64,000 bases of DNA. Origin: Alphaproteobacteria bacterium (GTDB taxonomy: Bacteria > Pseudomonadota > Alphaproteobacteria > Acetobacterales > Acetobacteraceae). Below the pieces are notes generated by a model, which saw nothing but the letters and a program-made list of their open reading frames with translations, was not told the origin of the DNA and made no database searches. Location: the NCBI GenBank assembly GCA_016869735.1, contig VGDL01000012.1, positions 1 through 64,000 of the forward strand, written 5' to 3'. Position numbers and translations under genes: made by a program. Below, in pieces: positions 57,545-64,000 of the stretch. How positions within the stretch are numbered: position 1 is the stretch's first letter; every line of letters begins with the position of its first letter.

Positions 57545-59302
57545 TCACTGCTGGGAAAGGGTTTCGAAAACATCGCCCGCAGGCGTGGCACCTTGGATAT
57601 GGCGCCGATGCCAAAGCGCGTAAAACAGCAAATGCCAGGCAGCGAAGCCTTCGCGCTTGCCGGCACCTGCGCGAAACAGCGGCAGAATGCGATCAGCCTT
57701 GGCGATTTCCGCAACCCCCGGCTGGCTTGCCACCAAAGGCGCCAGCTTGTCGGCCACATCAGCAATCCAGGCACCAACCGGCACGGTAAAACCCTGCTTG
57801 GCGCGGAAGGGCTCGCTGGCCGGAGAGTGCTTCGCGAGCCATTGGCGCAGCAGATATTTCCCCCGCCCGTCACGAATCTTGAGCTTATCCGGCAGCCGAA
57901 ACGCGGCGGCGGCCATGGCAGGATCAAGGAAGGGCGTGCGGCCTTCAACGCCATGCGCCATCAGGCAGCGATCAAGCTTGATCAGCAGATCATGCGCCAA
58001 CCAATCGGCGCAATCAGTCGCTTGCGCGATTTGCAGGCGGGACCGTCCCGGCAGCGCGGCAGCGGCTTCGGCGGCGGCTATGCCATCGCGCCAGCCCGTC
58101 AGCGATTCGCGCAGCACATCCAGCCGATCAAAAGCGCCATGGCCGCGCATGGTCTTGCCGCCCAGCCACCAGGGGCGCATGGCGGCGCGGTAGCGGCCAT
58201 AGCCGCCGAATAATTCATCGCCGCCTTCGCCGGAGAGCACCACCTTCACTTCCTGCCGCGCAGTGCGGGCTAGGAACCAGGTGGGGATAATGGCGTAATC
58301 GGCAGCGGGATCATCCATGCAGGCGATGATCTCCGGCAAATGCCGCCAGACCGCTTCGCGCGTCACATCAACGCGGATATGTCGCGCGCCGGCAGCACGC
58401 GCCGCAGTGGCGGCGGCTTCGCGTTCATCGGCGGCCCCAGCCACATCAAAGCCTGCGGTGAAGGCCAAAACAGGCGCAGTGTTTATGCGCGTCATGGCGG
58501 CCAGCACGGCGGCGGAATCCGTCCCGCCTGAGAGGAACATGCCGTAAGGCACGTCGCTCCGCTGATGCAGATCAACGCTTTCCATCAGCGCTGCATCCAA
58601 CCGGGCGAGTGCCGCTTCTTCCGTGATGGTTTCAGGCCCTTCCGCTGGCAGCGCGGCGCGGCGCGCGCGGGCGATGATGCGTCCATCGGCGATGGTGATC
58701 GTCTCACCGGGCAGAACGCGGCTGATGCCTTGGAAGATCGTCTCCGGCCCGCTGGTGAATTGGAGTTGCAGCAATTCATGCAAAGCGGGGCGATGCAGTT
58801 GCGGCGCAACAAGCCCGGCGGCAATCAACGCCTGCGGTTCGGACGCAAAGGCGATGCCATCGGCGGTCTCAGTGATATAGAGCGGCTTGATGCCGAAAAG
58901 GTCACGCGCCAGCAGCACTTGCCGCGCGGCGCGATCATGGATCGCGATGCCATACATGCCGCGCAAAAGCTCGGCAAAGCCAACGCCATCGCGGCGATAC
59001 AGATGCAAGGGCGGTTCGCAATCCGAACCCGTGGCGGCAGGCAGCGCGTGGTCGCGGCGCAATTCGCGGTAATTATAGACCTCGCCATTCGCGACCAGGG
59101 CAGCGGCGCCGGCAAAAAGCGGCTGATCACCTGTCGCAAGGTCAATGATCGCAAGGCGCGTATGGGCGAGTGCGACATTGCCCGAAACATGATGCCCCGC
59201 GCCATCCGGCCCGCGATGCGCCAGCGCGCGCGTCAGCGCTTCCAGCACCGTGGCGGAGGGTGAGGCGCCAGCGCGCAGCGCAAGCCCTGCTATGCCACAC
59301 AT
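57545..59302 (-). CDS. asnB: Glutamine-dependent asparagine synthetase family protein
   Basis: 585 residues. Class II glutaminase domain with catalytic Cys2 (MCGIAGLAL), AHRGPDGAG and ANGEVYNYRELR; synthetase domain with PP-loop MFLSGGTDSAAVLAAM and SGEGGDELFGGYGRY. Its place beside three glycosyltransferases suggests amidation of a glycan or cell-surface sugar acid rather than asparagine synthesis (inference). Confidence 0.9.
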   Translation of the reverse strand: MCGIAGLALRAGASPSATVLEALTRALAHRGPDGAGHHVSGNVALAHTRLAIIDLATGDQPLFAGAAALVANGEVYNYRELRRDHALPAATGSDCEPPLHLYRRDGVGFAELLRGMYGIAIHDRAARQVLLARDLFGIKPLYITETADGIAFASEPQALIAAGLVAPQLHRPALHELLQLQFTSGPETIFQGISRVLPGETITIADGRIIARARRAALPAEGPETITEEAALARLDAALMESVDLHQRSDVPYGMFLSGGTDSAAVLAAMTRINTAPVLAFTAGFDVAGAADEREAAATAARAAGARHIRVDVTREAVWRHLPEIIACMDDPAADYAIIPTWFLARTARQEVKVVLSGEGGDELFGGYGRYRAAMRPWWLGGKTMRGHGAFDRLDVLRESLTGWRDGIAAAEAAAALPGRSRLQIAQATDCADWLAHDLLIKLDRCLMAHGVEGRTPFLDPAMAAAAFRLPDKLKIRDGRGKYLLRQWLAKHSPASEPFRAKQGFTVPVGAWIADVADKLAPLVASQPGVAEIAKADRILPLFRAGAGKREGFAAWHLLFYALWHRRHIQGATPAGDVFETLSQQ

Positions 59303-59306
59303 GGCG

Positions 59307-60335
59307 CTACGCCCTTCCTGCGGGCTTGAGGTCCGCGAGCAAGCGCCGCCAGCGTTCCATCACCGGCGCTTCAGCAAAGTTCGCAGTGAAATGGGCGCGG
59401 CCCGCTGCGGCAAGGGCAGAAGCGTGGTCAGGATTTTTCATCACTTCCACAATGGCAGCCGCAAGCGCCGCCGCGTCTTCGCGCGGCACCAGCACGCCAT
59501 CCTTGCCGCTACTGATCAATTCACTGGGGCCTTGCGCGGCGGCGGCAATTACCGGCTTCGTCGCAGACCAAGCTTCCAGCACAATATTGCCAAGCGGTTC
59601 ATGGCGCGATGAGCAAATGAAAATATCCGAAGCCGCCAAAAGCGCGCCGATATCGCGCCGCCAGCCAAGAAAACTCACACGCTCCGTGATGCCAAGCTCG
59701 GTAGCCAAGGCGCGCAAGGCGGCTTCTTCCGGACCCGCACCGGCCAGATACAGATGCCCGCGCGGCAGCAGCGCTACTGCGCGCAGCAGCACATCAAAAC
59801 CCTTATTCGGATGCAGCCGCCCCATGGCCAAAAGCCGCGGCGCGCTACTGGCGGCGGGCAATTCGGCGGGCGCGCTGGCCGCGAAATCCTCAACAAAATT
59901 GGGCAAATAATGCACGCGCGCCGGCGGCCAAGGCGCAGCAGTGATGGCCTCCACCAGATCATGCGTATTCGCCACCAGATGATCGCAATGACGGAAATAC
60001 TTCACATCATAATAACCGCCAAAACGTCCCACCAATACCCAAGGCCCTTGCGGCGTGAAGCGCGCGGCGCGCTGCATCCAGGCCATCACGATATCCGGTT
60101 TGAAATCTTGCAAGGCGCGCCGCACACGTGGCTTGGTCAGAAAATCAAGCGCGCCGCCAAAGGCCAATTCCACCGGCTGCAAACCGGCTGCGCGCAACCG
60201 CGCGGCACGCCCTGCATCGCGCCGGATGATGGGCAGCACGACATCCCCCGCGTGATGCAGCGCGATGGTGGCGCGCTCGAAAAAAGCCTCTGCCCCGCCA
60301 ATCGGTGCGCCGGCCATGATTTGCGCAATCCTCAC
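59307..60335 (-). CDS. Glycosyltransferase family 4 protein
   Basis: 342 residues from GTG 60335 in a GTGA overlap with the GT2 gene. GT-B fold: N-terminal VRIAQIMAGAPIGGAEAFFE, C-terminal RLLAMGRLHPNKGFDVLLRA, SFLGWRRDIGALLAASDIFI and HEPLGNIVLEAWSATKPVIA with the EX7E-like motif. The acceptor is unknown. Confidence 0.88.
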   Translation of the reverse strand: MRIAQIMAGAPIGGAEAFFERATIALHHAGDVVLPIIRRDAGRAARLRAAGLQPVELAFGGALDFLTKPRVRRALQDFKPDIVMAWMQRAARFTPQGPWVLVGRFGGYYDVKYFRHCDHLVANTHDLVEAITAAPWPPARVHYLPNFVEDFAASAPAELPAASSAPRLLAMGRLHPNKGFDVLLRAVALLPRGHLYLAGAGPEEAALRALATELGITERVSFLGWRRDIGALLAASDIFICSSRHEPLGNIVLEAWSATKPVIAAAAQGPSELISSGKDGVLVPREDAAALAAAIVEVMKNPDHASALAAAGRAHFTANFAEAPVMERWRRLLADLKPAGRA

Positions 60336-61111
60336 GGCTTCTGTCCGCCATGGCGTTCCGGCTCCAACCGCGCCTTCAGATAAGACAGCAAGGGAAAGGC
60401 ACCGGTGCAAAACGCCAGCAGCACACCCCAAGCGCCTTCGCGATACCCCCTGCGGGAGACATAGGATTTGAAGGCGCGGCCGACAAAACGGCGCAGGTTC
60501 GCGCGCAGCGTGCCGATATTGCCGGACGCGATCAGATCCGCTGCCTTGGCCGAGGAATACTTATCCAGCCGCCGCAGCATGTCCGAAATATCGCGATCCA
60601 CCAGATGCACCAGCGCACCGGTCTTGATCGGCGCGCCTTGCTTGCCCACCCAATCCAGCCCCGGATGCACGCGCTGTGCGCGCCAGCGTTTCGCGCCGCG
60701 CTGAAACAGGCGCGGGACTGATGTGGTGCCGAAACTCCCCGCCCAACCATACCGCAGCAGCCGATCACCCACGTAATTATCCACCGGCACCTGATGCCAG
60801 GCGAAGCTACTCGTTCCGATCACGCGGCGGATTTCTGCGGCCAAAGCGCCATCCACGCGTTCATCCGCATCCAGCTCTAGAATCCAATCGCCCGAACAGG
60901 CAGCGATGCCGACATTGCGCCGATCACCTTCCAATTCCCAAGCCCCTTCCAGCACAAGGGCACCCGCTGCGCGGGCAAGGGCGGCGCTGGCATCCGTGGT
61001 GCGGTCCAGCACCACCACAACCTCATCCGCGAAAGCAGCCGAGGCCAGGCAATCTGGCAGCCGCGCTTCTTCGTTGCGCGCCACGATCAGGATGGAAAGT
61101 TTTGGGGTCAC
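60332..61111 (-). CDS. Glycosyltransferase family 2 protein (WaaE/KdtX-like)
   Basis: 259 residues. GT-A N-domain LSILIVARNEEARLPDCLAS and WILELDADERVDGAL (DxD). The C-terminal half (WAGSFGTTSVPRLFQRGAKR; GALVHLVDRDISDMLRRLDK; YSSAKAADLIA) resembles the LPS core beta-glucosyltransferase WaaE group. Overlaps GT4 and GT9 genes by 4 bp each. Confidence 0.88.
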   Translation of the reverse strand: MTPKLSILIVARNEEARLPDCLASAAFADEVVVVLDRTTDASAALARAAGALVLEGAWELEGDRRNVGIAACSGDWILELDADERVDGALAAEIRRVIGTSSFAWHQVPVDNYVGDRLLRYGWAGSFGTTSVPRLFQRGAKRWRAQRVHPGLDWVGKQGAPIKTGALVHLVDRDISDMLRRLDKYSSAKAADLIASGNIGTLRANLRRFVGRAFKSYVSRRGYREGAWGVLLAFCTGAFPLLSYLKARLEPERHGGQKP

Positions 61112-62031
61112 GCCGGCACCTGCGCGGCTTGGCCGATCAGCGCGCGGGCGGCTTCCAACACGCGCGCCATGGGCAAATCTTCCATCGCCCCCTGACCGGG
61201 AGGTCCATCGGCCAGGACGGCCTGCGCCTTGGGGCCCGCCGGGCCATATTCATCCGAAGGGGTCGGGCCAAATAGCCCAAGTGTGGGCGCGCCAGCGGCG
61301 GCGGCCAGATGCATCAGGCCGGAATCATTGCCGATGAAGATGGCAGCGCGCGCCAGCACCGCCGCCACCTCAGGCAGGTCAAGCTTGCCCACCAGGTCAA
61401 GCGCCTGGGGCAAGGCGGTCAGAACCGGGGTCGCCATGCTGCGTTCCTGATCCCCCGGCCCGCCCAGAATGGCAATCCCGCCATCGGGCAGCGCCCCATC
61501 TGGCGCGGTCAGCCGCAAGGCGAGTTCTGCGAAGCGATCCGCCGGCCAAACCTTTCGGTGCCAATTGGCTGTCGGCCCCAGCACCAGCCAAGGCTGTCCT
61601 TCCGGCAGCAGCGCAGCGGCGCGGGTGGTGTCTTCCGGTGCGGTCCAAATCACCGGCAGTGGCGGGGGGGTCACGCCCAAAAGTGCAGCCAGATGCGCCC
61701 ACCGATGCCCAGGCCGCCGCCCGCCCTGGATGATCTCGCGCTGCCGCGTCCACAGCGTCCAGGCAAGGGCAGAGGCCCGCAAATCCACCACCAAATCCCA
61801 GCGCGTTGTCGCCACCTGGCGCCAAATCTCCAGCCAATGCAGCGAATAGGGCCGCTTTTCCACGGCGATCAGGCGTTCAAGCCGCGGCATGCGGCGGAAC
61901 ACACCCTCCGCCACCCGCCCGCACACGATGGTGAAGCGCGCCGCCGGATGCGCCCGCATCAGGTGATCCAGTATCCCGGTGGACAGCACCGCATCGCCAA
62001 TGCGGGTGGAGGAGATGAAAAGAATACGCAC
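61108..62031 (-). CDS. Glycosyltransferase family 9 (heptosyltransferase-like)
   Basis: 307 residues. RILFISSTRIGDAVLSTGIL at the N-terminus; WLVLGPTANWHRKVWPADRF and FIGNDSGLMHLAAAAGAPTL then GLFGPTPSDEYGP are ADP-heptose:LPS transferase motifs. Points to lipopolysaccharide core assembly. AAGGG lies 6 nt before GTG 62031; a TTG precedes it by one codon. First gene of the minus-strand glycan operon, divergent from ygfZ. Confidence 0.9.
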   Translation of the reverse strand: MRILFISSTRIGDAVLSTGILDHLMRAHPAARFTIVCGRVAEGVFRRMPRLERLIAVEKRPYSLHWLEIWRQVATTRWDLVVDLRASALAWTLWTRQREIIQGGRRPGHRWAHLAALLGVTPPPLPVIWTAPEDTTRAAALLPEGQPWLVLGPTANWHRKVWPADRFAELALRLTAPDGALPDGGIAILGGPGDQERSMATPVLTALPQALDLVGKLDLPEVAAVLARAAIFIGNDSGLMHLAAAAGAPTLGLFGPTPSDEYGPAGPKAQAVLADGPPGQGAMEDLPMARVLEAARALIGQAAQVPA

Positions 62032-62103
62032 CAAGCGCCCTTACCACTTCCCGAAGGCGAGGGGGAGGTTGCAGCCGCGCCCCTGCCGATACAGGTTTAG
62101 AGC

Positions 62104-62925
62104 ATGAAGATTGCAGCCCTGCCGGACCGTGCCGTTCTGGAAATCTCGGGGGAGGACCGTGTCGCCTTCCTGCAGGGGTTGATTTCCAACGATGTGACCA
62201 AGGCGCGGGCCGATCTGGCGGTCTGGGCGGCGCTGCTGACGCCGCAGGGCAAGTGGCTCGCGGATTTCTTTGTGATCGCAACGCCCGACGCGCTGCTTTT
62301 GGATGTGGAGGCGGCGCAGCTTGCCATGCTGATCACGCGGCTTTCTCGGTTCAGGCTGCGCGCCAAGGTGGCGTTGCGCGATGCCTCGGCGGATTGGCGG
62401 GTGCATGCCGCCTGGGGCGAAGGGCTGCCACCTGAAGGCTCGGCGGCGCGCGATCCACGCCTGCCGGAAGCGGGCTGGCGGGTGCTGGCGGGCACAATCC
62501 TGCCCTCCAACGCCAGCGCGGATGAATATGCCGCGCATCGGCTTTCCCTTGGCCTGCCCGATGGATCGCAGGATATGGAAGCCGAGAAATCCGTGCTGCT
62601 CGAAGGCGGCTTTGATGAGCTGCATGGCATTTCCTGGACCAAGGGCTGCTATATGGGCCAGGAGCTCACGGCGCGGACACGCTATCGCGGCCTGCTCAAG
62701 CGCCGGCTGGTGCCGGTGGTCATTGAAGGCACCGCGCCCGAACGCGGCACGCCGATCCTGACCCCCGATGGTGCTGAGGCCGGGGAAATGCGCTCCAGCC
62801 AAGGCGCTCAAGGTCTGGCGCTGCTGCGGTTGGAATGGCTTGCTGCAGGCCCTTTGACGTCGGGCGGGGCGAAGCTCAAGCCGCAACCGCCTGCCTGGAT
62901 GAAGCTGCCAGAGGAAAAAGCATGA
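62104..62925 (+). CDS. ygfZ: Folate-binding Fe-S assembly factor YgfZ
   Basis: 273 residues. GcvT-like fold with LEISGEDRVAFLQGLISNDV and the signature WTKGCYMGQELTARTRYRG (Cys182). Tetrahydrofolate-dependent factor in maturation and repair of certain [4Fe-4S] enzymes. Four-bp overlap with the methyltransferase gene. Confidence 0.93.
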   Translation: MKIAALPDRAVLEISGEDRVAFLQGLISNDVTKARADLAVWAALLTPQGKWLADFFVIATPDALLLDVEAAQLAMLITRLSRFRLRAKVALRDASADWRVHAAWGEGLPPEGSAARDPRLPEAGWRVLAGTILPSNASADEYAAHRLSLGLPDGSQDMEAEKSVLLEGGFDELHGISWTKGCYMGQELTARTRYRGLLKRRLVPVVIEGTAPERGTPILTPDGAEAGEMRSSQGAQGLALLRLEWLAAGPLTSGGAKLKPQPPAWMKLPEEKA

Positions 62926-63383
62926 CCACACCCGATCACGGCCCTGGGGTGCGCCTGCCGCCGCCTGTATTGGTGGGTGGGGTATTGGCAGTGGCTTGGC
63001 TGCTGCATTTATTCTTCCCCATCGCCCTTGGCCCGGCATTGCCGGAATTCGGCATGCTGGGGCTGTTTCTGGGCGTGGCATTGATTGGGTGGGCACTGCT
63101 GGCGCTGGTGCAGGCCGGCAATGACCCAAGGCCGGACAAGCCCGATGCCGCCATCGTGACCACCGGGCCGTTTCGCTTCAGCCGCAACCCGATCTACCTT
63201 GGCTTTTTGGTGGTGGTGCTGGGCTTCGCGCTGCGCTGGGGCGATTTATGGGGCTGGCTTGCGCTGATCATCTGCCATTTGGCGCTGGATCGGCTGGTGG
63301 TGGCGAAGGAAGAAGCCTATCTCGCCACACGTTTCGGCGCGGCTTATGAAGGCTATCGCGCGCGCGTCAGGCGTTGGGTTTAG
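62922..63383 (+). CDS. PEMT/ICMT-like membrane methyltransferase
   Basis: 153 residues, four TMs. TTGPFRFSRNPIYLGFLVVV is the isoprenylcysteine carboxyl/phospholipid methyltransferase signature, and KEEAYLATRFGAAYEGYRAR the conserved C-terminal SAM-site block. The substrate is unknown. Start overlaps the ygfZ stop (ATGA). Confidence 0.9.
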   Translation: MTTPDHGPGVRLPPPVLVGGVLAVAWLLHLFFPIALGPALPEFGMLGLFLGVALIGWALLALVQAGNDPRPDKPDAAIVTTGPFRFSRNPIYLGFLVVVLGFALRWGDLWGWLALIICHLALDRLVVAKEEAYLATRFGAAYEGYRARVRRWV

Positions 63384-63393
63384 CGCGTGTGGC

Positions 63394-64000
63394 TCAGGCC
63401 GCGACCAGGCGTTCAGCCAGGCTTTGGAACATGGGCAGCCCATCCTCACCGCCCATGAGCGGGTCCACCAAGTCTTCCGGATGCGGCATCAGGCCGCAAA
63501 CCCGCAGATTAGGCGATAAAACACCCGCGATATTGCGCGCGCTGCCATTGCGATTGGCGGCTTCGGTGGCCTTTCCCGCTTCATCCACATAGCGGAAGGT
63601 GACCAGCCCTTCGCCTTCCAGCCGATCAAGCGTTGCATCATCGGCAAAGTAATTGCCGTCACCATGCGCCATAGGCGCGCGGAAGCAATCGCCCTGCTGC
63701 CAATGCGCGGTAAACGCCGTGCCCGCACGTTCCACCCGCAAGCGGCAATCCATGGACAGGAAGCGCAGCGTTGCATTACGGAGCAAACCGCCCGGCAAAA
63801 GCCCGGCTTCAATCATGATCTGAAAGCCGTTGCAGACCCCAAGCACATGCCCGCCAGCCGCGGCAAAATCCTTCACCGCACGCATGATGGGCGATTGCGC
63901 CGCCATGGCCCCGCAGCGCAGATAATCGCCATAGGAAAAGCCGCCCGGCAGCACCACCAGATCAAGCCCCTTCGGCAGCGCCGCTTCGCGGTGAAACAGC
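63394..64000 (-). CDS. purQ: Phosphoribosylformylglycinamidine synthase subunit PurQ, N-terminus cut by the window edge
   Basis: Glutaminase subunit of FGAM synthase (PurLQS) in purine synthesis. 201 codons visible. [20 protein letters not shown], nucleophile Cys in [17 protein letters not shown], and the His-Glu of [14 protein letters not shown] complete the class I amidotransferase triad. The frame is open through the right edge ([13 protein letters not shown]), so roughly 25-30 N-terminal residues are missing. Convergent with the methyltransferase (10-bp gap). Confidence 0.95.
   Translation of the reverse strand, partial: LFHREAALPKGLDLVVLPGGFSYGDYLRCGAMAAQSPIMRAVKDFAAAGGHVLGVCNGFQIMIEAGLLPGGLLRNATLRFLSMDCRLRVERAGTAFTAHWQQGDCFRAPMAHGDGNYFADDATLDRLEGEGLVTFRYVDEAGKATEAANRNGSARNIAGVLSPNLRVCGLMPHPEDLVDPLMGGEDGLPMFQSLAERLVAA

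Overview
This is GC-rich, densely packed chromosomal DNA from an anoxygenic phototrophic alphaproteobacterium. An aerobic purple bacterium of the Rhodospirillales/Acetobacteraceae type fits best; the family assignment is inference, since no rRNA is present. The evidence is a bacteriochlorophyll cluster in the classical purple-bacterial order, alphaproteobacterial FlbT/FlaF flagellin regulators, a split b/b' ATP synthase stalk, and System I (ccm) cytochrome c maturation.

Layout. 1-14.0 kb is part of a photosynthesis gene cluster. On the minus strand, bchF-bchN-bchB-bchH (cut by the window edge) run as one overlapping operon. Divergently, aerR/ppaA-ppsR-bchG-bch2-bchP-hemC run on the plus strand. 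The 257 bp between bchF and aerR carries TGT-N12-ACA operators of the PpsR/CrtJ type, so the repressor PpsR and the B12 antirepressor AerR probably control the promoter beside which they are encoded. At 14.0-14.95 kb a 107-bp palindromic repeat and a complete IS5-family element (CTAG duplications, -1 frameshift transposase) mark the edge of the cluster. 15-23 kb is a mixed housekeeping block: radical SAM protein, paired TIGR04283/TIGR04282 glycosyltransferases, DUF4188, PhzF, host-attachment family, LLM flavoenzyme, guanine deaminase and DUF445. 23.2-25.3 kb holds flagellin-flbT-flaF behind an AT-rich leader. 25.3-29.9 kb holds glcE-glcD (no glcF beside them), an SDR and a PanE-like reductase, all minus.

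30-33.6 kb is a MacA/MacB-type export system whose adaptor has an unusual LTxxQ helical insert. 33.7-39.1 kb is a tight five-gene operon of unassigned pathway: BKACE, ThDP enzyme, GDPD, enolase-superfamily dehydratase and EamA transporter. It is the best candidate here for undescribed metabolism. 39.1-46.5 kb (minus) has AsmA, a fused 5-oxoprolinase/hydantoinase, a Rieske protein and an EVE-domain protein. 46.6-51.9 kb is ccmCDEFGHI, with every junction a 4-bp overlap. Then come a peptide-type ABC binding protein and the FO operon atpI-atpB-atpE-atpF'-atpF (minus), each followed by a hairpin terminator. 56.4-62.0 kb (minus) is a glycan-type operon (GT9, GT2, GT4, asnB) running into xthA and a small lipoprotein. 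The window ends with ygfZ and a PEMT/ICMT-like methyltransferase (plus) and a truncated purQ (minus).

No tRNA, rRNA or CRISPR array was recognised. Assignments rest on reading translated sequence and motifs, without database searches.
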